Position numbers and translations under genes: made by a program
The notes under the pieces: generated by a model
Told to the model about the DNA's origin: nothing
The model's database searches: none
The model's input: the letters and a program-made list of their open reading frames with translations, nothing else
Assembly: GCA_016297165.1 (NCBI GenBank)
Contig: JAEDHF010000032.1
Coordinates: forward strand, 1 to 14,221
Origin: Oscillospiraceae bacterium
GTDB taxonomy: Bacteria > Bacillota > Clostridia > Oscillospirales > Ruminococcaceae
Direction: 5' to 3'
DNA: 14,221 nucleotides
Part shown: piece by piece, positions 1 through 8,035 of the stretch
Layout: each line of letters opens with the position of its first letter
Numbering within the stretch: the stretch's first letter is position 1

Positions 1-785
1 GAAGCGGAGCTTTAGCCGGTACTACATATAACATTGACCGTTTCAGAACCTCTTCCCTTTTAGGCTTTGACGAGCCCATGGCAAACTCTCTCGACGGCGT
101 TTCCGACCGAGATTTCTGTATTGAGCTTTCAAGCGCTATTTCTACAATTATGATGCACCTTTCAAGATTTTCGGAGGAAATAATCCTCTGGTGCAGCTGG
201 GAATTCAAATTCATTGAGCTTGACGACGCTTTTGCTACAGGCTCAAGCATAATGCCTCAGAAAAAGAATCCCGATATCGCCGAGCTCGTAAGAGGTAAGG
301 CAGCAAGAGTTTTCGGCGACAATATGACCCTTCTTGCTATGATGAAGGGACTGCCCTTAGCATATAACAAGGATATGCAGGAAGATAAGGAAGCGATATT
401 CGACGCTATAGATAACGTTAAGCTCTGTCTTTCAACCTTTATCCCAATGCTTGAAACAATGAGCGTATATAAGGAAAATATGAGAAATGCGGCGGCAAGA
501 GGCTTTATTAACGCTACCGACTGTGCAGATTATCTCGTTAAAAAGGGTATGCCCTTCCGTGACGCTTATAAGATTACGGGCGGTCTGGTTGCCGAATGTA
601 TTGCAAAGAATACTGACCTTGAGCACCTTCCTATTGAATGCTACCGTGAGAAAACCGACCTCTTTACCGAGGACGTCTATAACGCAATCAGCCTTGATAC
701 CTGCGTACGTGAAAGACGCTCCTATGGCGGTCCCGCTCCCGAAAATGTTAAGGCACAGATTGAATATATCAGAAGTAAGCTATGA
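1..785 (+). CDS. argH: Argininosuccinate lyase, C-terminal part (5' end outside window)
   Basis: Cleaves argininosuccinate to arginine and fumarate, the last step of arginine synthesis, in the cytoplasm as a homotetramer. The open frame enters from the window edge (first full codon at 3) and continues well upstream of the first ATG at 78: the residues before that ATG read SGALAGTTYNIDR and LLGFDEP, which match the conserved ArgH interior, so the ATG is not the start. About 260 residues are present against a usual ~460. The fumarase/aspartase superfamily signature GSSIMPQKKNPD is intact; it includes the flexible-loop serine that acts as catalytic base in the family. Next come a KDMQEDKE helix and a C-terminal YGGPAPENV segment typical of ArgH. 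The stop overlaps the next start as ATGA, so the GNAT gene is probably translationally coupled. The upstream neighbour, probably argG, cannot be seen. Confidence 0.97.
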   Translation, partial: SGALAGTTYNIDRFRTSSLLGFDEPMANSLDGVSDRDFCIELSSAISTIMMHLSRFSEEIILWCSWEFKFIELDDAFATGSSIMPQKKNPDIAELVRGKAARVFGDNMTLLAMMKGLPLAYNKDMQEDKEAIFDAIDNVKLCLSTFIPMLETMSVYKENMRNAAARGFINATDCADYLVKKGMPFRDAYKITGGLVAECIAKNTDLEHLPIECYREKTDLFTEDVYNAISLDTCVRERRSYGGPAPENVKAQIEYIRSKL

Positions 786-1204
786 TTGAATTCAAAAAAG
801 ATATTACCTTTGAAGAGTATAATGAGTTAAGGAGGCTTGTTGGCTGGGGCACTATTTCAGAGCGTCAGTTCAACACAAGCATACCAAACTCCCGTTTTAT
901 TACCGTAGGAAAATGCGACGGAAAGACCGTTTCCATGGCTCGGGCAGTTGGCGACGGCGGTTATCATCTGCTTATCGTTGATGTTATCGTTCACCCCGAT
1001 TTTCAGGGTCAGGGTATCGGTAAGGAAATGCTTTCACAGCTCATGGATTTCGTTAAAAACGGTTATGTAGAAAAGGGCGAAACCACTATGGTTTCCTTAC
1101 TTTCCGCTAAGGGGAAGGAACCCTTTTACGAAAAAATGGGCTTTATAAAGCGCCCAAATGACGAACGTGGAGCAGGTATGAGCCTTTTCTATACACAGGA
1201 ATAA
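782..1204 (+). CDS. GNAT-family N-acetyltransferase inside the arginine operon
   Basis: A 140-residue single-domain acetyltransferase expected to move an acetyl group from acetyl-CoA to an amine. The acetyl-CoA pyrophosphate loop is clear: QGQGIG at residues 75-80, preceded by the DVIVHPDF strand, and the C-terminal PFYEKMGF helix-strand is characteristic of GNAT folds. The gene starts inside the argH stop codon (ATGA) and ends 18 bp before argC, so it sits fully within the arg transcript. The substrate cannot be read from sequence. The operon position allows a role in N-acetylglutamate supply, and ArgH is fused to a GNAT acetylglutamate synthase domain in some marine Gammaproteobacteria. However, the text around the motif (GWG near the N-terminus, VGDGGY before the VIVHPDF strand) looks more like a common Firmicute GNAT group of unknown substrate than like short ArgA. 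Family call is firm; function is open. Confidence 0.85.
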   Translation: MIEFKKDITFEEYNELRRLVGWGTISERQFNTSIPNSRFITVGKCDGKTVSMARAVGDGGYHLLIVDVIVHPDFQGQGIGKEMLSQLMDFVKNGYVEKGETTMVSLLSAKGKEPFYEKMGFIKRPNDERGAGMSLFYTQE

Positions 1205-1222
1205 TCGAAAGGACAAAAGAAA

Positions 1223-2170
1223 ATGACAAAAATATTCATTGACGGTCAGGAAGGTACAACAGGCCTGAAAATTCTTGAACGCTTCAAAAACAGAAACGAT
1301 CTCGAAATTCTTAAGATAGACGAGGATAAAAGAAAGGATATAAACGAGCGTAAAAAGCTCATAAATGCTTCCGATTTTACCTTTCTCTGCTTACCGGACA
1401 GTGCAGCTATCGAGGCGGTTTCTCTCGTAGAAAACGATAAAACACGAATTATCGACGCTTCTACCGCACACAGAGTTAATCCCGACTGGGCTTATGGCTT
1501 TCCCGAGCTTTCTTCCGTACACCGCGAAAAGATAAGAAGTTCAAAGAGAGTAGCCGTTCCCGGCTGTTATGCAAGCGGCTTTCTTTCAATGGTTTACCCT
1601 CTCGTAAGTAATGGCATTCTTCCTAAGGATTATCCCGTTTCCGTTCATGCCGTTTCGGGCTACAGCGGAGCAGGTAAAAAGGGTATCGCTCAGTATGAGG
1701 CAACAGATAGAGCCAAGGGCTTCGATACTCCCCGTCAGTACGCTTTATCCCAGGGGCATAAGCACCTCCCCGAAATGAAGATTATTCCCGGACTTGATTA
1801 TGAACCCTGCTTTAATCCTTATGTCTGTGATTACTTTGCTGGTATGGTGGTTTCCCTTCCCCTTCATACAAGACTTCTTTCGAAGAAGGTAACTCCCGAG
1901 GATATAAGAGAAATGTTTGCAGAACACTATAAGGGAAGTAATTTCATAAAGGTAAGCGAGGTAGGAGGTATGGACCTCTGCCCCGACGGATTTATTTCCG
2001 CTAACGACCTCGAAAATACTAACAATATGGAAATCATTGTAGGCGGTAATAACGACAGAATACTTGTCGCTTCCCGTCTCGATAATCTCGGAAAGGGTGC
2101 AAGCGGCGCCGCTGTCCAGTGTCTCAACATTATGATGGGCATTGATGAAACAACAGGCTTAATCGGCTGA
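1223..2170 (+). CDS. argC: N-acetyl-gamma-glutamyl-phosphate reductase (short, type 2)
   Basis: Reduces N-acetylglutamyl phosphate with NADPH to N-acetylglutamate semialdehyde, the third step of arginine synthesis. At 315 residues it fits the shorter type-2 ArgC subfamily rather than the ~345-residue type 1. The N-terminus IFIDGQEGTTG is the nucleotide-binding glycine loop. The catalytic cysteine is C115 in VPGCYASG, and GHKHLPEM around residues 182-189 matches the second conserved active-site segment. A GCxSG-like stretch (SGYSGAGKKG) follows the cysteine as usual. The start is supported by an AAAGGA ribosome binding site just upstream. It lies 18 bp after the GNAT gene and 13 bp before argJ, which supplies no substrate directly but recycles the acetyl group. 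The reading frame appears intact. Confidence 0.96.
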   Translation: MTKIFIDGQEGTTGLKILERFKNRNDLEILKIDEDKRKDINERKKLINASDFTFLCLPDSAAIEAVSLVENDKTRIIDASTAHRVNPDWAYGFPELSSVHREKIRSSKRVAVPGCYASGFLSMVYPLVSNGILPKDYPVSVHAVSGYSGAGKKGIAQYEATDRAKGFDTPRQYALSQGHKHLPEMKIIPGLDYEPCFNPYVCDYFAGMVVSLPLHTRLLSKKVTPEDIREMFAEHYKGSNFIKVSEVGGMDLCPDGFISANDLENTNNMEIIVGGNNDRILVASRLDNLGKGASGAAVQCLNIMMGIDETTGLIG

Positions 2171-2183
2171 AAGGAAAAACAAT

Positions 2184-3434
2184 ATGATTACTCTTAAGAA
2201 TACAGGAAATGACGTCTTTATTGATGGAGGCGTATGTGCAGCAAAGGGCTTTAAGGCAAGCGGCGTGTACTGCGGAATTAAAGACAATCCTACAAAAAAG
2301 TATGATATCTGTATGGTAGTAAGCGACGTTTTATGTAATGCCGCCGCAGTTTATACCTTAAATAAGGTCAAGGGCGCACCTATTACCGTAACAAAGAAAA
2401 ATCTCGAAAAAACAGGCGGAAAGGCTAAAGCAATTATCGCAAACTCTAAAAATGCCAACACCTGTAATGCCGACGGCGAGGAAAAAGCATACAAGATGTG
2501 CTGTCTTACCGCCGAAGCTCTAGGAATTAAGCCTGAAGAGGTAATTGTGGCTTCTACAGGCGTAATCGGTCAGATTTTACCCATCGAACCTATTGAAAAG
2601 GCTATGAACCCCCTTACCGAAAAGCTTTCCTATAACGGAAACGAAGAGGCGGCAACCGCAATTATGACAACCGATACAGTAAAAAAAGAAGTTGCAGTTG
2701 AATTTAAGCTTGGCGATAAGGTGTGCCATTTAGGCGGAATGGCTAAGGGAAGCGGTATGATTCACCCCAATATGGCCACTACCCTTAACTTTATAACTAC
2801 CGACGCAGCTATTTCCTCAGAAATGCTCCAGAAGGCTCTTTCCGAAATTGTAAAGGTTACATACAACTGTCTTTCGGTTGACGGTGACACCTCCACAAAC
2901 GATATGGTTTGCGTTATGGCTAACGCTCTTGCAGGAAATAATGAGATTACCGCCGAAAACAGCGATTTCGAAGTATTCAAGAAAGCGCTTTTCACGGTAA
3001 TGATGAATATGACAAGAATGTTGGCAAAGGACGGCGAGGGCGCTACTAAGCTTCTTGAATGTAACGTAAGCGGAGCCGATAATCTTGATACAGCGATTAC
3101 GGTAGCAAAAAGCGTTATCCGTTCTCCCCTTCTTAAATGCGCTATGTTCGGCTCGGACGCTAACTGGGGAAGAATTCTCTGTGCAGTAGGCTATGCTGAC
3201 GCAGAATTCGATATAAATAAGGTTGACGTTTCTATTTCCTCGGCTGCCGGAAAAATAGATGTATGCAAAAACGGAGCAGGAATAGAATTTTCCGAGGATA
3301 TCGCTAAAACAGTTCTCACCGAGGACGAAATTACGATAGATATTTCAATCGGAAACGGAAATGGTTCAGCTACCGCCTGGGGCTGTGACCTTACCTATGA
3401 TTATGTTAAAATTAACGGCGATTACAGAAGCTAA
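2184..3434 (+). CDS. argJ: Ornithine acetyltransferase / glutamate N-acetyltransferase
   Basis: Moves the acetyl group from N-acetylornithine to glutamate, releasing ornithine and regenerating N-acetylglutamate; bifunctional members can also use acetyl-CoA. At 416 residues it has full family length. The self-cleavage site is visible in KGSGMIHPNMATTL: the family cuts between Ala and Thr, here A198 and T199, and the new N-terminal Thr is the nucleophile. The upstream STGVIGQ motif (oxyanion hole) and the C-terminal GNGNGSATAWGCDL segment are both present. The presence of ArgJ shows the acetylated cyclic pathway rather than an ArgE-type deacetylase. Whether this copy is mono- or bifunctional cannot be told from sequence, which matters for the role of the acetyltransferase gene at 782. 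AAAGGA precedes the ATG; the gap to argB is 14 bp. Confidence 0.97.
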   Translation: MITLKNTGNDVFIDGGVCAAKGFKASGVYCGIKDNPTKKYDICMVVSDVLCNAAAVYTLNKVKGAPITVTKKNLEKTGGKAKAIIANSKNANTCNADGEEKAYKMCCLTAEALGIKPEEVIVASTGVIGQILPIEPIEKAMNPLTEKLSYNGNEEAATAIMTTDTVKKEVAVEFKLGDKVCHLGGMAKGSGMIHPNMATTLNFITTDAAISSEMLQKALSEIVKVTYNCLSVDGDTSTNDMVCVMANALAGNNEITAENSDFEVFKKALFTVMMNMTRMLAKDGEGATKLLECNVSGADNLDTAITVAKSVIRSPLLKCAMFGSDANWGRILCAVGYADAEFDINKVDVSISSAAGKIDVCKNGAGIEFSEDIAKTVLTEDEITIDISIGNGNGSATAWGCDLTYDYVKINGDYRS

Positions 3435-3448
3435 GAGAGGACGAAAAA

Positions 3449-4303
3449 ATGATAGACGTTGAAAATGATATGAGAGCCGGCATATTAAGCGACGCTCTCC
3501 CCTATATTCAGAAATATACAAATAAGGTTATTGTAGTAAAATACGGCGGTAACGCTATGACAAACGAACAGCTCAAACAGGACGTTATGTCCGATATCGT
3601 ACTTTTAAGTACGGTAGGTATGAAAATCGTTCTTGTTCATGGCGGCGGTCCCGAAATTAACGCTATGCTTAACAAGGTCGGTAAGGAAAGTAAGTTCGTA
3701 AACGGCCTCAGATATACCGACGAGGAAACGGTTAATATCGTTCAGATGGTACTCTGTGGCAAGGTGAACAAGGACCTGGTTGAAAAGCTTTATCAGCATA
3801 AGGGAAAGGCAATAGGACTTTGCGGCATTGACGGACATATGATTGAAGCAAAGCAGCTTAATCCCGACCTTGGACTTGTTGGCGAAATAACGAAGATAAA
3901 TACCGATATAATAAACGACACTCTTAACAGCGGCTATATTCCTGTTATTTCTACAGTAGCAAGCAGCGAGGACGGTAAGGTTTATAATATAAACGCAGAC
4001 ACAGCCGCAGCACGAATTGCCGCTGAAATGAAGGCGGAAAGCCTTATTCTTATGACTGATATTGTAGGCCTTTTAAGAGATAAGGACGACGAATCAACCC
4101 TTATTCCTACTGTGGGAGTAAGCGAGGTTCCCTATCTTAAAAAGCAGAATATTATTTCAGGTGGAATGATTCCTAAAATTGACTGCTGCGTTGAGGCGGT
4201 CCGCCGAGGCGTAAAGCAGGCCAATATTATAGACGGACGTATCCCCCACTCTATTTTAATCGAGCTTCTCACAAATGAGGGCGCAGGTACAATGATTGTA
4301 TAA
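3449..4303 (+). CDS. argB: N-acetylglutamate kinase, arginine-sensitive type
   Basis: Phosphorylates N-acetylglutamate with ATP, normally the controlled step when ArgJ recycles acetyl groups. At 284 residues it has the amino acid kinase fold: VVKYGGNAM with K31 near the N-terminus, VHGGGPEIN around residues 63-71, and a C-terminal GGMIPK loop. About 25 residues (including DALPYIQKY) precede the first beta strand. In the family this N-terminal helix links dimers into the ring-shaped hexamer that arginine inhibits, and it is absent from the ~258-residue arginine-insensitive E. coli type. Arginine feedback is therefore a reasonable inference. The C-terminus (THEGAG-like TNEGAGTMIV) is also typical. 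An AGAGAGGA ribosome binding site lies in front of the ATG, and argD follows after 11 bp. Confidence 0.96.
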   Translation: MIDVENDMRAGILSDALPYIQKYTNKVIVVKYGGNAMTNEQLKQDVMSDIVLLSTVGMKIVLVHGGGPEINAMLNKVGKESKFVNGLRYTDEETVNIVQMVLCGKVNKDLVEKLYQHKGKAIGLCGIDGHMIEAKQLNPDLGLVGEITKINTDIINDTLNSGYIPVISTVASSEDGKVYNINADTAAARIAAEMKAESLILMTDIVGLLRDKDDESTLIPTVGVSEVPYLKKQNIISGGMIPKIDCCVEAVRRGVKQANIIDGRIPHSILIELLTNEGAGTMIV

Positions 4304-4314
4304 GGATAAATGAA

Positions 4315-5481
4315 ATGAACACGATAGAGAAATTCAATGAAAATGTAATGGCTACATACGGAAGATACCCTCTCGTAATGGAAAGCGGCTCCGATGTTTT
4401 AGCTACCGACGAAAATGGTAAGGAATATATCGACTTCGGAAGCGGTATCGGTACAAATTCCTTAGGCTATTGCAACAACGACTGGGTTGACGCAGTATGC
4501 AGCCAGGTAAAAAAGATTCAGCATACCTCAAACTACTACTACACAAAGGTACAGGCAGATTTCGCAGAAAAGCTTACAGAAGCCGCAGGAATGGAAAAGG
4601 TCTTTTTCGGGAATTCCGGGGCTGAAGCTAATGAATGTGCAATAAAAATTGCAAGAAAGTACAGCTTCGATAAATACGGTAAGGGCAGACACAATATCAT
4701 TACTCTTGTGAACTCATTCCACGGAAGAACGGTAACTACCCTTTCCGCTACAGGACAGGACGTTTTCCACAACTACTTCTTTCCCTTTACCGAAGGCTTT
4801 ATCTATGTGACTGCCAATGATATCGAGGATTTAAGAGCAAAAGCAGACGACAGCGTTTGCGCAATTATGTTCGAATATATCCAGGGCGAGGGCGGCGTAA
4901 ACGCTCTCAACAAGGATTTTGTTGATGAAATCTTCAGAATAGCGGAAGAAAAAGACATTATTACTATTTCGGACGAGGTGCAGACAGGTGTAGGCAGAAC
5001 AGGCGAATTCCTTGCAGGAGATAATTTCGGAAAGAAGGCTGATGTTATTACACTCGCTAAGGGTATAGCAGGCGGCTTGCCTATGGGAGCTTGTCTTACA
5101 GGGAAGAAATGCTCCTCCGTTCTTACCGCAGGAACACACGGCTCTACCTTCGGAGGTAATCCCGTCTGCTGTGCAGGTGGCTTAGCAGTCCTGAAAAAGG
5201 CTGCAGACAGAAGCTTTTTAGACGAAATTAAAAAGAAGGCTGAATACTTCAGAAAAGGGCTTTCAGCTATTGAAGAGGTATCAGCATTAAGCGGTATCGG
5301 TCTTATGATTGGAATTACCATTAAAAATAAAAAGGCAGGAGATGTAGCGAAGAGCTGTCTTGATAAGGGGCTTCTCGTTCTTACCGCTAAGGATAAGGTA
5401 AGGCTCCTCCCTCCTCTTACAATTTCTTATGAGGATATAGATAAGGGCTTAAAGATTTTAGCCGAAGCATTAAGCGAATAA
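4315..5481 (+). CDS. argD: Acetylornithine aminotransferase (PLP-dependent)
   Basis: Transfers an amino group from glutamate to N-acetylglutamate semialdehyde, giving N-acetylornithine. It is a 388-residue class III aminotransferase of normal length. The PLP site is complete: GNSGAEANE binds phosphate, FHGRT follows, D220 in SDEVQTGVGRTG contacts the pyridine nitrogen, and K249 in TLAKGIAGGLPMGA is the Schiff-base lysine. THGSTFGGNP supplies the neighbouring-subunit phosphate contact. Members of this family often also act on succinyl-diaminopimelate; sequence alone cannot exclude that second role. The gene lies between argB (11 bp gap) and argF (15 bp gap), and AAGGA precedes the ATG. Large open frames on the opposite strand here are composition shadows. 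Confidence 0.96.
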   Translation: MNTIEKFNENVMATYGRYPLVMESGSDVLATDENGKEYIDFGSGIGTNSLGYCNNDWVDAVCSQVKKIQHTSNYYYTKVQADFAEKLTEAAGMEKVFFGNSGAEANECAIKIARKYSFDKYGKGRHNIITLVNSFHGRTVTTLSATGQDVFHNYFFPFTEGFIYVTANDIEDLRAKADDSVCAIMFEYIQGEGGVNALNKDFVDEIFRIAEEKDIITISDEVQTGVGRTGEFLAGDNFGKKADVITLAKGIAGGLPMGACLTGKKCSSVLTAGTHGSTFGGNPVCCAGGLAVLKKAADRSFLDEIKKKAEYFRKGLSAIEEVSALSGIGLMIGITIKNKKAGDVAKSCLDKGLLVLTAKDKVRLLPPLTISYEDIDKGLKILAEALSE

Positions 5482-5496
5482 AGAAAGGAATATAAA

Positions 5497-6402
5497 ATGA
5501 AGCATTTACTTAAAATGATGGATTTATCCACCGAAGAAATTATAGAAATACTTAACCTTGCCGACCAGCTCAAATATGAGCTTAAAAACGGCATTCCCCA
5601 TAGATATCTTGAGGGAAAGACTCTCGGTATGATTTTCCAGAAATCCTCCACAAGAACAAGAGTTTCCTTTGAAACAGGTATGTATCAGCTTGGCGGATAT
5701 CCTCTTTTCCTCTCCTCTAACGACCTTCAGATAGGAAGAGGCGAGCCGGTGCAGGATACTGCAAGAGTATTATCAAGATATCTTAACGGTATTATGATAA
5801 GAACCTTCGAACAGAAGGAAGTCGAGGATTTAGCCAAGTACGGCAATATTCCCGTTATTAACGGACTTACCGACTTTGCTCATCCCTGTCAGGTGCTTGC
5901 AGACTTAATGACAATCAGAGAGTATAAGGGTAAGCTGGATGGTCTTAACTTCTGTTTCATCGGTGACGGTAACAATATGGCTCATTCTCTTGCAGTAGGT
6001 TGCCTTAAGGTAGGTATGAATGTTACTCTCGTTTGCCCTGAGGACTATTATCCTGCTAAGGAGATCATAGATTTCTGTGAGACCTTCGGAGATAAGTTCA
6101 GAATTGTTAACGACCCTGTAAGCGGTGCTGCTGACGCTGATATTATCTATACCGACGTATGGGCTTCCATGGGTCAGGAAAGCGAAGCTGAAAAGAGAAA
6201 GCTCGCTTTCGACGGTTACCAGGTTAACGCTAAGGTGATGGAGCAGGCAAAATCCGACTGTATGGTGCTTCATTGTCTCCCTGCCCACAGGGGCGAAGAG
6301 ATAACCGAGGAGGTTTTAGAGGCTCACGCAAACGAAATCTTTGATGAAGCCGAAAACCGTCTCCACGCACAGAAGGCAGTAATGGTTAAGGTAATGTCCT
6401 GA
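5497..6402 (+). CDS. argF: Ornithine carbamoyltransferase
   Basis: Joins ornithine and carbamoyl phosphate to give citrulline, in the cytoplasm, usually as a trimer. It has 301 residues, the normal length. The carbamoyl phosphate loop STRTR is at residues 51-55, HPCQ at 129-132, and HCLPAHRG, the ornithine-site cysteine motif, starts at 259. DVWASMGQE matches the mobile SMG loop that closes over ornithine and separates this enzyme from aspartate carbamoyltransferase. It is the last gene of the arginine operon: an AAAGGA site lies upstream, and a hairpin plus T-run starts about 20 bp after the stop. Catabolic ArcB has the same fold, but no arcA or arcC is nearby and the operon is clearly biosynthetic, so argF is preferred. 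Confidence 0.97.
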   Translation: MKHLLKMMDLSTEEIIEILNLADQLKYELKNGIPHRYLEGKTLGMIFQKSSTRTRVSFETGMYQLGGYPLFLSSNDLQIGRGEPVQDTARVLSRYLNGIMIRTFEQKEVEDLAKYGNIPVINGLTDFAHPCQVLADLMTIREYKGKLDGLNFCFIGDGNNMAHSLAVGCLKVGMNVTLVCPEDYYPAKEIIDFCETFGDKFRIVNDPVSGAADADIIYTDVWASMGQESEAEKRKLAFDGYQVNAKVMEQAKSDCMVLHCLPAHRGEEITEEVLEAHANEIFDEAENRLHAQKAVMVKVMS

Positions 6403-6421
6403 TATAAGAACGATCAATAGC

Positions 6422-6457
6422 AAATCGGCAGGAGTCAATAGACTTCTGTCGATTTTT
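6422..6457 (+). terminator. Rho-independent terminator of the arginine operon
   Basis: A 15-bp stem (AAATCGGCAGGAGTC with GACTTCTGTCGATTT, two G-T wobbles) closes an AATA loop and is followed by a run of five T starting inside the 3' arm. It lies 20 bp after the argF stop and ends the arginine transcript. Confidence 0.9.
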
Positions 6458-6500
6458 CATATTAGAGAAAACTTTTTCATATAATAATCACCTCTATGTC

Positions 6501-6529
6501 TTGATTTTTATATAAATTTAAGGTATAAT
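6501..6529 (+). promoter_or_regulatory. Sigma-70-type promoter for the glycosyltransferase gene
   Basis: TTGATT at 6501-6506 and a perfect TATAAT at 6524-6529 are separated by 17 bp. The predicted start of transcription is near 6536, leaving a leader of about 70 nt before the ATG at 6605. The -10 box lies in a short inverted repeat (GTATAA-T-TTATAC, 6523-6535). A 10-bp direct repeat, TTTTTCATAT, occurs at 6453 and 6473, upstream of the -35. Either may be chance in such AT-rich DNA. No riboswitch-like fold was recognised in the leader. Confidence 0.8.
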
Positions 6530-6604
6530 TTATACATAGTTACATATTTGAACAAATTATATGACAAAACTAATTGGCTTATTATCATATTAAAGGTAAA
6601 TATT

Positions 6605-7996
6605 ATGGATAAGAAATTCAACGTATGCTTACTGAACGACTCTTTTCCTCCCCTTATCGACGGGGTTGCTAATGCCGTAATAAACTATGCCACCACTATA
6701 AACGACAAGCTTGGAAGCGCTACCGTCGTTACCCCGAGCCACCCCGACGCCGAGGACAATTACTCCTTCCCTGTTGTAAGGTATTCGAGCCTTGCTACAG
6801 ATAAGCTTATCGGCTATCGTGCAGGTTACCCTTTCAGCTCCTCAACCCTGGAATCCCTCCGGGACAGCAGGTTTGATATAATACATAGCCATTGTCCCTT
6901 TGCTTCAACTGTTCTTGCAAGGCTGTTAAAGGAGAAAAATGGTGCGCCGCTTATTATGACCTATCATACAAAATTTGACGAGGATATCAAGCGTGTTATA
7001 GAAAACCCACTGCTTGTTACGCAGATAACGAAATTCGTTGTGCAGAATATATCCGTATGCGACGAGGTATGGACGGTAAGTAAGGGCGCAGGAGAAAATC
7101 TTCGCAGTATCGGCTACGAGGGCGACTATGTTATTATGCCAAACGGCGTAGATTTCCCGAAAGGAAGTGCCAACCCGGAATATGCCGAGGCACTTCGCTA
7201 TGAATACGGTATCCCCGCGGATATGCCTGTATTCCTTTTTGTTGGTCGTCTGTTCTGGTATAAGGGCATAAGACTTATTATCGATTCACTTGCTGAAATA
7301 AAGGAAAAGGGCAAGGATTTCAGAATGATTTTCGTCGGAGACGGCGGCGACAGGGCTGAAATTGAGAAATATGCAGAAGAAAAAGGCATATATGATAAAT
7401 GCTTTTTCGTAGGAGCAATAAACGACCGTGAAGAGTTGAGAGTTTATTATACTGCGTCGAATCTCTTTCTCTTCCCTTCCCTTTATGATACAAACGGTAT
7501 TGTCGTCCGTGAGGCGGCAGCCTGCGGTCTGCCCAGCGTTCTTATTACGGGAAGCTGTGCGGCGGAGGATTTTACAAGCTATCATAACGGTATTCTGACT
7601 GATAACAATGTTGAAGCTATGACTGCCGAGCTTATGTATGCCTGCGACCATCTCGAGGAACTGAGAAAAATGGGCGAAAACGCTATGAACGAGGTTTATG
7701 TTTCCTGGGAAAGCGCAGTTAAAAACGCTTATGATAGATACGGAACAGTACTCGATAATTACCATAGAGGTATTACTCAAAGCCGTGAAACAAAGGCTCA
7801 GGAAATACTTTTCTCCTCAATTTCCGACGTAACAGACTCCATTCAGAAGGTCAGAAGCATAAGTGCAAGCACAGTAAAGAAAAGTAAGCTCTTTTCAAGA
7901 ATGGTAATTAAAAAAAGTATGTCCATCACCAGCAATATAACCTCTAATCTTAAGGAAATAGCGGGTGAAATTAAGGACGAGTTTAAAGACAAATAA
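6605..7996 (+). CDS. GT4-type glycosyltransferase with a basic C-terminal tail
   Basis: A retaining, GT-B fold glycosyltransferase of 463 residues, expected to transfer a sugar from a nucleotide-sugar donor to a lipid or glycan acceptor at the inner face of the membrane. N-terminal domain: NDSFPPLIDGVANAV (residues 11-25) and HSHCPFAS (94-101), the acceptor side. C-terminal domain: FVGRLFWYKG (212-221), MIFVGDG (241-247) and YDTNGIVVREAAACGLP (294-310), the donor side. The usual E-x7-E is here D295-x7-E303. Residues ~395-463 lie beyond the catalytic fold; they are rich in Ser, Lys and Arg and have no clear membrane span. The start at 6605 has AAAGG eight bases upstream; the TTG at 6548 in the same frame lacks one and lies close to the transcription start. 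The gene has its own promoter and terminator. Glycolipid synthesis is plausible, but the acceptor is unknown. Confidence 0.85.
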   Translation: MDKKFNVCLLNDSFPPLIDGVANAVINYATTINDKLGSATVVTPSHPDAEDNYSFPVVRYSSLATDKLIGYRAGYPFSSSTLESLRDSRFDIIHSHCPFASTVLARLLKEKNGAPLIMTYHTKFDEDIKRVIENPLLVTQITKFVVQNISVCDEVWTVSKGAGENLRSIGYEGDYVIMPNGVDFPKGSANPEYAEALRYEYGIPADMPVFLFVGRLFWYKGIRLIIDSLAEIKEKGKDFRMIFVGDGGDRAEIEKYAEEKGIYDKCFFVGAINDREELRVYYTASNLFLFPSLYDTNGIVVREAAACGLPSVLITGSCAAEDFTSYHNGILTDNNVEAMTAELMYACDHLEELRKMGENAMNEVYVSWESAVKNAYDRYGTVLDNYHRGITQSRETKAQEILFSSISDVTDSIQKVRSISASTVKKSKLFSRMVIKKSMSITSNITSNLKEIAGEIKDEFKDK

Positions 7997-7999
7997 AAG

Positions 8000-8032
8000 A
8001 ATCCGGATTGTATTCAACGATCCGGATTTTTT
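8000..8032 (+). terminator. Terminator between convergent genes (probably bidirectional)
   Basis: A perfect 9-bp stem (AATCCGGAT at 8000-8008 with ATCCGGATT at 8020-8028) with an 11-base loop is followed on the + strand by six T (8027-8032), three bases after the glycosyltransferase stop. On the - strand the stem is followed by TTCTTTTATTT-like sequence just after the mreB-like stop at 8036, so it probably ends both convergent transcripts. Confidence 0.88.
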
Positions 8033-8035
8033 CAT

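Noticed and set aside
487..789. 100-codon open frame overlapping argH in another frame
   Set aside because: It runs inside conserved argH coding sequence and its translation resembles nothing.
4803..5321. 172-codon open frame on the - strand inside argD
   Set aside because: It lies fully opposite a well-conserved argD, has no ribosome binding site or recognisable domain, and follows from codon bias on the other strand.
6548..6604. Upstream TTG start for the glycosyltransferase
   Set aside because: It lies about 12 bases from the predicted transcription start without a ribosome binding site; the ATG at 6605 has AAAGG at eight bases and begins the conserved domain directly.
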